Shown here piece after piece: positions 26,497 to 34,644 of a stretch of DNA of 64,000 bases (position 1 is its first letter; the number at the start of each line of letters is the position of its first letter). The translations under genes and the position numbers were made by a program. The notes under the pieces were generated by a model, which did no database searches, was not told the origin of the DNA, and saw nothing but the letters and a program-made list of their open reading frames with translations. The stretch is from Acidovorax kalamii (GTDB taxonomy: Bacteria; Pseudomonadota; Gammaproteobacteria; Burkholderiales; Burkholderiaceae_C): assembly GCF_002245625.1 (NCBI RefSeq), contig NZ_NOIG01000001.1:1-64000 (forward strand), written 5' to 3'.

Positions 26497-27480
26497 ATGA
26501 GCCTTGCCGTCCAGATCCGCCAGCACGGCGGCCCCGAAGAACTCCAGGTGGTTGATGTGACCGTGGGCAACCCCGGCCCCGGCGAAGTCCGCATCCGCCA
26601 CCACGCCATCGGCCTGAACTTCATCGACGTGTACCACCGCACCGGCCTGTACCCGCTCACCATGCCCGCCACCATCGGCATGGAGGGCGCGGGCGTGATC
26701 GAGGCCGTGGGCGAGGGTGTCACGCACCTGCAGGTGGGCGACCGCGCCGCCTATGCCAGCAACCCGCCGGGCGCGTACTGCGAGGTGCGCGTGATGCCCG
26801 CCAAATGCGTGTGCAAGCTGCCCGACGCCATCAGCTTCGAGACCGGCGCGGCCATGATGCTCAAGGGCCTGACGGCGCAGTACCTGCTGAAAAAGACACG
26901 CCCGGTGGAAGGGCTGGAGCCCGGCGATTTTGTGCTGTTCCACGCAGCCGCCGGTGGCGTGGGCCTGATCGCCAGCCAGTGGGCCAAGGCCCTGGGCCTG
27001 CAGCTCATCGGCACGGCGGGCTCGGATGCCAAGTGCCAGCTGGCTCTGGCCAACGGCGCGGCGCACGCCATCAATTACAGCACCGAGGACTTCGCCGCCC
27101 GTGTGAAAGAGATCACTGGCGGTAAGGGCGTGAAGGTGGTCTACGACTCGGTGGGCAAGGACACCTGGGACAAGTCGCTGGAGTGCCTGCGGCCCTTCGG
27201 CCTGATGGCCAGCTTCGGCAATGCCTCCGGCCCCGTGCCGCCGTTTGCGCCGGGCAGTCTGGGCGCCAAGGGCTCGCTCTACGTCACGCGGCAGACGCTG
27301 TTCACCCACATCGCCACGCGCGAAGCTACCCAGGCCATGGCCGACGACCTGTTCGCCGTGGTGGCCAGCGGGCAGGTGAAGATCCACATCGACCAGCGCT
27401 ACCCGCTGGCCGAGGTGCAGCAGGCGCACCGGGATCTGGAGGCGCGCAAGACCACGGGCTGCACCATCCTCACGCTGTGA
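26497..27480 (+). CDS. NADPH:quinone oxidoreductase (zinc-free MDR family)
   Basis: A 327-residue member of the quinone oxidoreductase (QOR/zeta-crystallin) branch. It starts AVQIRQHGGPEELQV and has NFIDVYHRTGLYP, GMEGAGVIEAVG and the NADPH-binding AAAGGVGLIASQWAKALG. There is no structural zinc cluster. These enzymes reduce quinones with NADPH and protect against oxidative stress. GAGGAG lies ten bases before the ATG at 26497. Its TGA overlaps the GTG start of the Nudix gene (GTGA), so the two are coupled. Confidence 0.93.
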   Translation: MSLAVQIRQHGGPEELQVVDVTVGNPGPGEVRIRHHAIGLNFIDVYHRTGLYPLTMPATIGMEGAGVIEAVGEGVTHLQVGDRAAYASNPPGAYCEVRVMPAKCVCKLPDAISFETGAAMMLKGLTAQYLLKKTRPVEGLEPGDFVLFHAAAGGVGLIASQWAKALGLQLIGTAGSDAKCQLALANGAAHAINYSTEDFAARVKEITGGKGVKVVYDSVGKDTWDKSLECLRPFGLMASFGNASGPVPPFAPGSLGAKGSLYVTRQTLFTHIATREATQAMADDLFAVVASGQVKIHIDQRYPLAEVQQAHRDLEARKTTGCTILTL

Positions 27481-28310
27481 ACGCCGACGTGCAGAACCCC
27501 TCGTTCGAGCACTGGCTGGCGGGCGCACGCGCGTCGGCGCAGCAGCCCCCGAAGCTGCCGCGCCAGCCGTTGCTGGTGGCCGGGCAGGTGGTGGGGTCGG
27601 TGGCGGAGGGTTTTATGAACAAAATCGGCCTCCACCGCCTGCTGGATAAGCGCTTTAAGCTATCAAATAGTGAGCATTCTGGTGCGCCTGCCTGGCACCT
27701 GGATGTGCCGACGGGCGCGGCCACGGAGGCGCTCAACACCCTGGCTGCGGCCCTGCGTGATGCAGACCTGTGTGGCCCCTGGCGCAACGAGCAACTGGCC
27801 GTGTGCAACCCCGCCGGTGAGGTGGTGGCCACGGTGGAGCGTGGCGCCGTGCGGGTGCTGGGCATCACCACCCGTGCTGTGCACCTGGTGGGCCTGGCGC
27901 CCGATGGCCGCATGTGGGTACAAAAGCGCTCCATGACCAAACCCAACAACCCCGGCCTGTGGGACACGCTGATGGGCGGCATGGTCTCTGCCGCCGATTC
28001 GCTGCCCCAGGCCCTGGCGCGCGAGACCTGGGAAGAGGCTGGCCTGCGGGTGGAGGCCTTGCACGGCCTGCGCCACGGCGGTCATGTGGATTTCAGCCGC
28101 CCGAGCCGCGAGGGCGGCGGCGCGGGCTACATGCGCGAGCGCATCGACTGGTTCTGCGCCCAGGTTCCCGAGGGCATGGAGCCCAGCAACCAGGATGGCG
28201 AGGTCGAGCGTTTTGACCTGCTGCCGCTGGATGGCCTGCGCACGCAGGTGGCACAGGGCCTGTTCACGCTGGAAGCTGGCCTGGTGATTGCGGGCTACCT
28301 GGGGCAGTGA
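27477..28310 (+). CDS. Nudix hydrolase with N-terminal DUF4743-like domain
   Basis: A 277-residue protein: an N-terminal region like DUF4743 (FEHWLAGARAS... LDVPTGAATEALNTLAAALRDADL), then a Nudix domain. The Nudix box is GGMVSAADSLPQALARETWEEAGL, with Asp at the first acidic place and the REx2EE core intact. Relatives of this kind are found fused to thiamine pyrophosphokinase in yeast, where they act on damaged thiamine diphosphates. The GTG at 27477 overlaps the preceding stop. Residues 45-66 are encoded by a dispersed repeat. The 3' end overlaps the convergent epimerase gene by 47 bp. Confidence 0.85.
   Translation: MNADVQNPSFEHWLAGARASAQQPPKLPRQPLLVAGQVVGSVAEGFMNKIGLHRLLDKRFKLSNSEHSGAPAWHLDVPTGAATEALNTLAAALRDADLCGPWRNEQLAVCNPAGEVVATVERGAVRVLGITTRAVHLVGLAPDGRMWVQKRSMTKPNNPGLWDTLMGGMVSAADSLPQALARETWEEAGLRVEALHGLRHGGHVDFSRPSREGGGAGYMRERIDWFCAQVPEGMEPSNQDGEVERFDLLPLDGLRTQVAQGLFTLEAGLVIAGYLGQ
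27611..27673 (-). repeat. Dispersed repeat, copy F (inside Nudix gene)
   Basis: On the minus strand it reads TCACTATTTGATAGCTTAAA, then GCGCTTATCCAGCAGGCGG and GGAGGCCGATTTTGTTCAT. This is one of the best-preserved copies. It is read through in reverse as residues about 45-66 of the Nudix protein (FMNKIGLHRLLDKRFKLSN). Confidence 0.75.
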
Positions 28311-29304
28311 GCGGCGCTGCAGGCAGACAGCCGAGCCCCTGCAGCGTGGCCTGCACCGCCACATCCAGCGGGGTGTGGGGCTCGCTGCCCAGCACGGCCA
28401 GCAGGCGGTCGTTGGCCATGCGCACGGGCTGCTGCCACAGGTAGCGCATTTCGCGCAGCTCGCGCAAGGTCGCCACAAACGGCGATGCCAGCGTGACCAG
28501 CCACCACGGAAACGCCTGCACCCGGGGCGCCGCACCGCCGCTGCGCACCACGGCGCGGCCGATGGCGTCGGCCATCTGCGTGCCATCGGCATCCCAGTGC
28601 CCGGCCATGTGGAAAGGCGCAAACGCGGGCAGCTCGGCGCGCCGCTCCAGCAGCAGCACCATGGTGCGCGCCACATCGGGCAGGTAAGACCACTGGTGGC
28701 CTACGCCGGGGCGGCCAGGCTCCTTGACGCTGGCCACGGGCCGGCCTGGCTGCACCAGGCCCTGGGCAAACCAGCTGTTGCCCACCTGCGGGCCAAAGTA
28801 GTCGCCGGCCCGCACGATGATCACGCGGCAGGTGCCCGGGCCCAGCGGGTGGGGCTGGGTGGCCTGCCGCAGGCGGCGCTCCAGCTCTGCACGCACGGCG
28901 CCCTTGCGGGTGTGGGGCTGCTGCGGTGCATCCTCGCGCAGCACCGGGAAGGCATCGGGCCCGTAGTTGTAGACCGTGCCGGGCAGCACCACCGTGGCCC
29001 CGGTGGCCGTGGCCGCCGCAATGGTGTTGTCGATCATCGGCAGCACCAGCTCGCCCCAGCGCCGGTAGCCGGGTGGGTTGACCGCGTGCACGATCACGTC
29101 GCAGCCTGCGGCAGCGGCCACCACGTCCTCACGCCGCATCGCGTCGCCACGCACCCAGGTCATGCCCTCGCGCTGCTCGCGGGCCTGCGCCACACCCCGG
29201 TGCAGCGCATGCACCTCCCACCCCCGGTCGCGCAGCTGGCGTGCCACCTCGCCGCCAATGCCGCCGGTGGCGCCCAGAACCAGAACCTTGTTGCCTTGTG
29301 CCAT
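28264..29304 (-). CDS. NAD-dependent epimerase/dehydratase family protein
   Basis: A 346-residue extended-SDR-like protein with the N-terminal NAD(P)-binding motif VLGATGGIGGEVARQL, a DVIVHAVNPPG segment and a YNYGPDAFP stretch where the usual YxxxK would be expected; the Lys is not clear. It resembles NAD-dependent epimerases of the NmrA/ISP1 type seen in Comamonadaceae. The last 15 or so residues (PLTAPGSPQSPGQLPA) overlap the Nudix 3' end. It is divergent from the LysR gene (118 bp), a typical target arrangement. Confidence 0.82.
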   Translation of the reverse strand: MAQGNKVLVLGATGGIGGEVARQLRDRGWEVHALHRGVAQAREQREGMTWVRGDAMRREDVVAAAAGCDVIVHAVNPPGYRRWGELVLPMIDNTIAAATATGATVVLPGTVYNYGPDAFPVLREDAPQQPHTRKGAVRAELERRLRQATQPHPLGPGTCRVIIVRAGDYFGPQVGNSWFAQGLVQPGRPVASVKEPGRPGVGHQWSYLPDVARTMVLLLERRAELPAFAPFHMAGHWDADGTQMADAIGRAVVRSGGAAPRVQAFPWWLVTLASPFVATLRELREMRYLWQQPVRMANDRLLAVLGSEPHTPLDVAVQATLQGLGCLPAAPLTAPGSPQSPGQLPA

Positions 29305-29422
29305 GAAACTGCTCCTTATGTGGCCGTGGATGTGGCCGTTGCCGTGTTGATGGGTGCCAGTGTGGAGCGCGGCCCGTCAAAAAGAAATTGCTGAAAATAG
29401 AGGTGAGGCTATACATTTATGC

Positions 29423-30352
29423 ATGACTCAACCCACTGCAGAATCGATTGGCTGGGAGCTGTACCGCTCCTACCTGGGGGTGCTCAGCGAAGGTTCGCTG
29501 TCGGGCGCCGCCCGGGCTCTGGGCGTGACCCAGCCCACGGTGGGCCGCCACATCGCCGCACTGGAGCACGCCCTGGGGCTCACCCTGTTCACCCGTTCGC
29601 AGCAGGGTCTGCTGCCTACCGAGGCCGCGCTGGAGCTGCACCCCTACGCCCAGGCCATGCAGCATTCGGCCGCCGCCCTGGCACGGGCGGCCAGCGGCCA
29701 TGGCGAGGGCGTGCGCGGCACCGTGCGTGTCACGGCCAGTGAGGTGATTGGCGTCGAGGTGCTGCCCCCGCTGCTGGCCCAGTTGCAGGCCCGGCACCCC
29801 GGGCTGACGGTGGAGCTGGCACTGAGCAACCGCGTGCAAGACTTGCTCCACCGTGAGGCCGACATCGCCATCCGCATGACCGAGCCCCGCCAGGAGGCCC
29901 TCATCGCCCGCCGCGTGGGCGTGGTGGCGCTGGGCCTGCACGCCCACGCCAGCTACCTGCAGGCCCAGGGCACACCCGCATCGCTGGCCGACCTGGCGCA
30001 CCACCGGCTGATCGGCTTCGATCTGGAAACCCCGTTCATCCGCGCCGCCCGCAAGGCGCTGCCCCCGTGGCGCCGAGAGGCATTTGCCCTGCGCAGCGAC
30101 AGCGACCTGGCCCAGCTGGCGCTGATTCGCGCGGGCGGCGGCATTGGCATATGCCAGGTGGAACTGGCGCGGCGCACGCCGCAGCTGGTGCGGGTGCTGC
30201 CACAGCAGTTCAATGCCGCGCTGGACACCTGGGTGGTGATGCACGAAGACCTGCGCAACAGCCCGCGCTGCAGGCATACGTTTGATGCTTTGGTGGCGGG
30301 GCTGCTGCAGTACACGGGGCTGGCGGAGGAGGGGGTGGGTGTGGTGGCCTGA
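29423..30352 (+). CDS. LysR-family transcriptional regulator
   Basis: A 309-residue regulator. The N-terminal winged helix is clear (LGVLSEGSLSGAARALGVTQPTVGRHIAALEHALG, about 17-51), followed by a type 2 periplasmic-binding-like effector domain (VRVTASEVIGVEVLPPLL ... GGGIGICQVELA). It is divergent from the epimerase gene and probably controls it and itself; the effector is unknown. The ATG at 29423 has a GAGG element about 14 bases upstream and a TATACA -10-like hexamer at 29410-29415, so the message may have almost no leader. Confidence 0.92.
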   Translation: MTQPTAESIGWELYRSYLGVLSEGSLSGAARALGVTQPTVGRHIAALEHALGLTLFTRSQQGLLPTEAALELHPYAQAMQHSAAALARAASGHGEGVRGTVRVTASEVIGVEVLPPLLAQLQARHPGLTVELALSNRVQDLLHREADIAIRMTEPRQEALIARRVGVVALGLHAHASYLQAQGTPASLADLAHHRLIGFDLETPFIRAARKALPPWRREAFALRSDSDLAQLALIRAGGGIGICQVELARRTPQLVRVLPQQFNAALDTWVVMHEDLRNSPRCRHTFDALVAGLLQYTGLAEEGVGVVA

Positions 30353-30442
30353 CAGCTTTTTCTCTGCGGGGCTCACGTACCAAGGCCCCGTATTTCGCGA
30401 GATGCGGGGGCCGGGGATACCCGCAGCGCCGCGAAAAGCGCC

Positions 30443-30469
30443 TCAAGTTCGCTCAGGCTTGGCCGAAAC
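30443..30469 (+). promoter_or_regulatory. Sigma-28 (FliA) promoter of the flagellin gene
   Basis: TCAAGTTC, eleven bases, then GCCGAAAC. This fits the enterobacterial sigma-28 consensus TAAAGTTT-N11-GCCGATAA with exact spacing and lies about 75 bp before the flagellin start. It indicates late-class flagellar expression. Confidence 0.82.
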
Positions 30470-30544
30470 ATGGTCAAGCGCTGCCTGTGCCGCGCCACGC
30501 AACAAAACGAAAACTCTAGCGAGCGGACTGGGCGGGCAATCAAC

Positions 30545-32041
30545 ATGGCTTCGACGATCAATACCAACGTGTCATCGCTGACGGCCCAGCGCAACCTGGG
30601 CATGAGCCAGACCTCGCTGAACACCTCCATCCAGCGCCTGTCGTCGGGTCTGCGCATCAACAGCGCCAAGGACGATGCTGCTGGCTTGGCCATTTCCGAG
30701 CGTTTCACCAGCCAGATCCGGGGTCTGAACCAGGCGGTGCGCAATGCCAACGACGGTATCTCGCTGGCGCAGACAGCAGAAGGCGCGCTCAAGGCCTCCG
30801 GCGACATCCTGCAGCGGGTGCGTGAACTGGCGGTGCAGTCGGCCAATGCCACCAACAGCGCGGGTGACCGCCAGGCCCTGCAACAGGAAGTAGGCCAGCT
30901 GGTGTCCGAACTGGACCGCATTTCGCAAACCACGGAATTCAACGGCTCCAAGCTGCTGGACGGCACGTTCGGGACACAACAGTTCCAGGTGGGTGCCAAC
31001 GCCAACCAGACCATCGTAGCCGCCACGGCCAACCTGCGCACCGGTGTGTATGGCAACAATCAGATGATTGCATCCGGCGCAACCCAGCAGGTGTATGGGC
31101 CTGAGCCTGCCAATGCCTACGGCACCAACGGGGTCAGTGCAGGGTCTGTGGTCATCAATGGTGCTTTGGGGTCTGGAACAGCAACGATCAGTGCGAATGC
31201 TTCCTCCAAGGAGATTGCAGACCAGATCAATGGGCTGGCTGCGCAAACGGGTGTCAAAGCGCAAGCACAAACCAACCTGCAGCTGACTTTTAGCGGGGCG
31301 GGGACATACTCTCTAACCCTGCGCTCTGACAACAGCAGCAAGATTGATCTGTCTTTTTCATTGAATGGCGGGACTGGTGCTGCCAACTTGGCTGCGGCCG
31401 TCTCTGCGATCAACGACCAGTCTGCAAAGACGGGCGTAACTGCTCAGGTGAATGATGGCGAGACGGGCATCATCCTGGGCAACCGCAGTGGGAACAACAT
31501 CCTGATCGGTGACCGAACGAACCAGAGCACTGGAACCGTGACTGTTCAGAAGATGGCGGATGACGGAGATGGAGGGCTTACGCTCGTGGGAGCATCGGCG
31601 AATCTGATGATCGGGGGGCTGGACGATGCAGTCGTCGTCAGCGGCTACCTTACGTTGGACTCCGACAAGGCGTTTGCGGTCGATGCGACCGGAACCAACG
31701 CGGTGGCCGATAGCAGCTCCAGCCTGGAGAAGGTGGCGGATTTGGATGTCACGACTTTTGCCAAAGCTACCAACGCGCTCAAGACGGTTGATTCGGCGCT
31801 GAGCTTCATCAACGGCGAGCGTGCCAAGCTCGGTGCCCTGCAATCGCGCTTCGAAACCTCGATCAGCAACCTGCAGGTGACGTCCGAAAACCTGTCTGCC
31901 TCGCGCAGCCGCATCCTTGATGCTGACTTTGCCGCAGAAACCGCCAACCTCTCGCGTTCACAGATCCTGCAGCAGGCCGGAACGGCCATGGTGGCCCAGG
32001 CCAACCAGCTGCCGCAGGGTGTGCTGGCCCTGCTGCGCTAG
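30545..32041 (+). CDS. fliC: Flagellin
   Basis: A 498-residue flagellin, the filament subunit exported by the flagellar type III system. The N-terminal D0/D1 region ([18 protein letters not shown] ... [21 protein letters not shown]) and C-terminal D1/D0 region ([17 protein letters not shown] ... [32 protein letters not shown]) are canonical. The central part, about residues 175-390, is a variable surface domain with visibly lower G+C than its neighbours. The start at 30545 has only a weak ribosome site (GGGCGGGC). A sigma-28 promoter precedes it. No other flagellar genes are in the window, so this gene is separate from the main cluster. Confidence 0.95.
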   Translation: MASTINTNVSSLTAQRNLGMSQTSLNTSIQRLSSGLRINSAKDDAAGLAISERFTSQIRGLNQAVRNANDGISLAQTAEGALKASGDILQRVRELAVQSANATNSAGDRQALQQEVGQLVSELDRISQTTEFNGSKLLDGTFGTQQFQVGANANQTIVAATANLRTGVYGNNQMIASGATQQVYGPEPANAYGTNGVSAGSVVINGALGSGTATISANASSKEIADQINGLAAQTGVKAQAQTNLQLTFSGAGTYSLTLRSDNSSKIDLSFSLNGGTGAANLAAAVSAINDQSAKTGVTAQVNDGETGIILGNRSGNNILIGDRTNQSTGTVTVQKMADDGDGGLTLVGASANLMIGGLDDAVVVSGYLTLDSDKAFAVDATGTNAVADSSSSLEKVADLDVTTFAKATNALKTVDSALSFINGERAKLGALQSRFETSISNLQVTSENLSASRSRILDADFAAETANLSRSQILQQAGTAMVAQANQLPQGVLALLR

Positions 32042-32116
32042 CTCTGTCACGGCTTTCGCCTTGCGATTTCCCGCTCGGCTGTGGCGGGTGCCAGCCGGTG
32101 TCCTGCCTCCCTTTTC

Positions 32117-33772
32117 TCAGCCCTGGTCCACCATCGTCTTGAGTCGGCTGGGCGCCAGCGCCCCGGCCGATTCGAGGATGGGGTAGGCCACCGAGCACAG
32201 CAGCGAGTTGATGCGCTTGAGTTCGCTGATCAGGTCGATGTGCAGCGAACTGGTCTCGATGCTGGGCACCGTGTTGTCCGACAGGCGCGCCAGATGGGTG
32301 GCCGAATACGCATGCTCCAGATCGCGGAAGCGTGCTTTTTCCTCCAGCAGCTTTTGTGCATCGCGCACGCTGCCGTTCAAGAACACGCTCATCGCCAGGC
32401 GCAGGTTGTCGATCAGGCGCGCGTGCAGCTCGTTGATCTCTTCCATGCCCGCCTCGGAGAACTGGCGGCCCTTCTTGATCTTCTTGTCCTCGATGTCGAT
32501 CAACACGCGCTCGATGATGTCGCCAATTTGCTCCATATTGATCGTGAAGCTGATGATGTCGGCCCAGCGTCGGCCCTCGCGCTCGTCCAGGGCTTCGCGC
32601 GAGATCTTGGTCATGTAGTACTTGATGGCTGAGTACAGGCCGTCCACCTCGTCGTCGAGCTTGCGCAGGTCTTCGGCCAGCTGCAGGTCGTCGGTCTGTA
32701 TCACCTTCTGCAGACCGAGCAGCATGGACTCGACCACATCCGCCTGGTGCAGCGCTTCGCGCGCTGCGCAGGAGATGGCCAGCGAGGGCGTGGCCAGGGC
32801 CGAAGGGTCCAGGTGCTGGGGCCGGGTGCCAGCGGCAGCCTGGGTTTTTTCGGTGGGCAGCAGTCGCTGCACAGTGCGGGCCACGGTGCCAGTGAGGCCA
32901 ATGCAGACAATGCCCACGACCACGTTGAACGCCAGGTGGAACAGCACCACCAGTGCGGCGGTTTCAGGCACATAGGGCCGCACATGCTGCAGCCACAGTC
33001 CGGTTAGCGGCGTCATGATGATGACGCCAATGATCTTGAAGAACAGGTTGCCCAGCGGCACCTGGCGCGTCTGCACATTGGCCTTCATGGTGGTCAGCAC
33101 GGCCAGCACACCGCTGCCCAGGTTGGCGCCCAGTACCAGGCCCAGGGCCACGTCGGCAGGAATACCGCCCGAGCCCGCCAGAGCCGCCGTGAGCAGCACC
33201 GTGGCCAGGCTCGAATAGGCCACGATGGCCAGCACTGCACCGGTGAAAATCTCCAGCAGCAGGTCGCTGGTGAGCGCACCCAGCAAGGTGCGCACGGTGG
33301 GCGACTGGGTGAGCACGGTGGTGGATTCGGTGATCAGGCGCAGCGCCAGCAGCATCAGCCCCAGGCCGATCAGCACGCGGCCCACGCGGCCCACGGCGGT
33401 GTCCTTGCGCGAGATGAACAGCACCACGCCCACAAAGATGAACAGCGGTGAGAGCCACGACAGGTCCATCGAGAACACCACCGCCATTACGCTGGTTCCC
33501 ACGTCGGCCCCCAGCATCACGGCCAGCGCGGCAGGCAGGCCCACCAGGCCCTGGCCCACAAAAGACGACACGATGAGTGCGGTGGCGGTGCTGGACTGCA
33601 CCACGGCCGTCACGCCGATGCCTGACAGGACCGCCGTGAACCGGCTGCTGACGCTGTGCGCGATGAGCTGCCGCAGGTTGGCGCCGAAGACCCGCAGGAT
33701 GCCGGTGCGCACCAGGTGGGTGCCCCAGATCAGCAGCGCCACGGCTGCCAGGAGATTGAGGAGATGCTTCAT
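32117..33772 (-). CDS. Na/Pi cotransporter family protein with C-terminal PhoU-like domain
   Basis: A 551-residue membrane protein of the NptA/YjbB type. The duplicated transport motif is visible as GVTAVVQSSTATALIVSSF (about 52-70) and, in the second half, ALAGSGGIPADVALGLVLGANLGSG. About eight TM helices are followed by a cytoplasmic helical PhoU-like domain from about 340 (AREALHQADVVESML ... GDIIERVLIDIEDKK). It probably moves phosphate with sodium, in E. coli YjbB mainly outwards. The start at 33772 is MKHLLNLLAAVALL. It is convergent with the flagellin gene. Confidence 0.92.
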   Translation of the reverse strand: MKHLLNLLAAVALLIWGTHLVRTGILRVFGANLRQLIAHSVSSRFTAVLSGIGVTAVVQSSTATALIVSSFVGQGLVGLPAALAVMLGADVGTSVMAVVFSMDLSWLSPLFIFVGVVLFISRKDTAVGRVGRVLIGLGLMLLALRLITESTTVLTQSPTVRTLLGALTSDLLLEIFTGAVLAIVAYSSLATVLLTAALAGSGGIPADVALGLVLGANLGSGVLAVLTTMKANVQTRQVPLGNLFFKIIGVIIMTPLTGLWLQHVRPYVPETAALVVLFHLAFNVVVGIVCIGLTGTVARTVQRLLPTEKTQAAAGTRPQHLDPSALATPSLAISCAAREALHQADVVESMLLGLQKVIQTDDLQLAEDLRKLDDEVDGLYSAIKYYMTKISREALDEREGRRWADIISFTINMEQIGDIIERVLIDIEDKKIKKGRQFSEAGMEEINELHARLIDNLRLAMSVFLNGSVRDAQKLLEEKARFRDLEHAYSATHLARLSDNTVPSIETSSLHIDLISELKRINSLLCSVAYPILESAGALAPSRLKTMVDQG

Positions 33773-33943
33773 GAAAACCCGTTGTTTCTTCTTCTTGTGA
33801 CCTGCGCAGACTTCTGCCCGGCTCCCTCGGAGCCGGTGCTGCGTTCATGACTCCATTGTGCGGCGCGTAGACGCGGTTGCGGTGCCCCGTTGGACTGTGC
33901 GGCTGTCGGGCCCCACGCAACACGCAAGAACAGCGCACGCTGG

Positions 33944-33972
33944 TTTGTCACAAAACTGACATATAAGCATAC
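33944..33972 (+). promoter_or_regulatory. Promoter-like site with Pho-box resemblance
   Basis: TTGTCA (-35 like), a 17-base spacer and CATACT (-10 like), reading rightwards. The left part, TTGTCAC AAAA CTGACAT, also resembles a PhoB box (CTGTCAT-N4-CTGTCAT type). No + strand gene lies downstream before the lspA 3' end. It may drive a small RNA, or the Pho box may act on the divergent symporter gene. Confidence 0.35.
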
Positions 33973-34054
33973 TCCTGATTCCATAGCGTCGGCGCATATG
34001 TCCATGCTGGGATAGGGGGGCGTTGTATTGGCATGCCCGCAGTGCAGTGGCGCA

Positions 34055-34096
34055 AAACAAGAGCAGAAACAAGACGGCCCGCGTGCAGCGGGCCGT
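34055..34096 (-). terminator. Rho-independent terminator after lspA
   Basis: A perfect 9-bp stem (ACGGCCCGC / GCGGGCCGT, 34074-34096) with a 5-base loop, followed on the minus strand by a T-rich tract (CTTGTTTCTGCTCTTGTTTT). It lies 30 bp after the lspA stop. Confidence 0.8.
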
Positions 34097-34125
34097 GGTG
34101 TGTGTGCTGGGTTGGGGACCCGGCG

Positions 34126-34644
34126 TCAGCGCTCGCGCCGCATCCGCAGCAACTCGTCCAGGATCAGGCAGATCGCGCCCACGCTGATGGCCATGTCCGC
34201 CAGATTGAAGGCCGGGAAATGCCCGCCGTGGAAGATGCCCGAGAGGAAGTCCCAGTGGAAGTCCAGAAAATCCACCACATAGCCGTGCATCAGGCGGTCC
34301 ACCACGTTGCCCACCGCGCCGCCCAGGATGCTGGCGAGCGAGAAGCAGAACAGCTTTTGCCCGGGGTGCGCGCGCAGCTGCCACACGATGAAGACCGTGG
34401 CCACTGCGCCGATGCCCGTGAACAGCCAGCGCTGCCAGCCCCCGGCATTGGCCAGAAACGAGAACGCCGCGCCCGTGTTGTGCGCCCGCACGATGTTGAA
34501 GAAGCCGGTAATGACCGTGGAGTCGCCCAGCTGGTAGTGGTTCAGGATCAGCGTCTTGGTGATCTGGTCGGCCACCATCAGGAACGCGGCCCAGGCCAGC
34601 CAGACCCAGATGCGCGGGCCGTTGCGTGCGGTGGTGCTCGCCAT
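34126..34644 (-). CDS. lspA: Lipoprotein signal peptidase (SPase II)
   Basis: A 172-residue inner-membrane aspartyl peptidase that cleaves prolipoproteins after diacylglyceryl modification. Four TM helices are present. The conserved boxes are visible: DQITK near the N terminus, [27 protein letters not shown] with the first catalytic Asp, and FNLADMAIS with the second. The ATG at 34644 overlaps the ileS stop (TGATG); a GTG one codon upstream is possible. Gene order ribF-ileS-lspA is widely conserved. Confidence 0.96.
   Translation of the reverse strand: MASTTARNGPRIWVWLAWAAFLMVADQITKTLILNHYQLGDSTVITGFFNIVRAHNTGAAFSFLANAGGWQRWLFTGIGAVATVFIVWQLRAHPGQKLFCFSLASILGGAVGNVVDRLMHGYVVDFLDFHWDFLSGIFHGGHFPAFNLADMAISVGAICLILDELLRMRRER

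Larger units (their letters stand above)
33773..34125. other. Gene-free stretch (353 bp) upstream of the phosphate symporter
   Basis: No credible coding region is visible here. It must hold the promoter of the Na/Pi symporter gene (reading leftwards) and contains a 7-bp inverted repeat (CGGCTCC / GGAGCCG, 33819-33835) that would lie in the symporter leader. It also holds the rightward promoter-like site at 33944-33972 and the terminator of the ribF-ileS-lspA operon at its right end. Confidence 0.7.
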
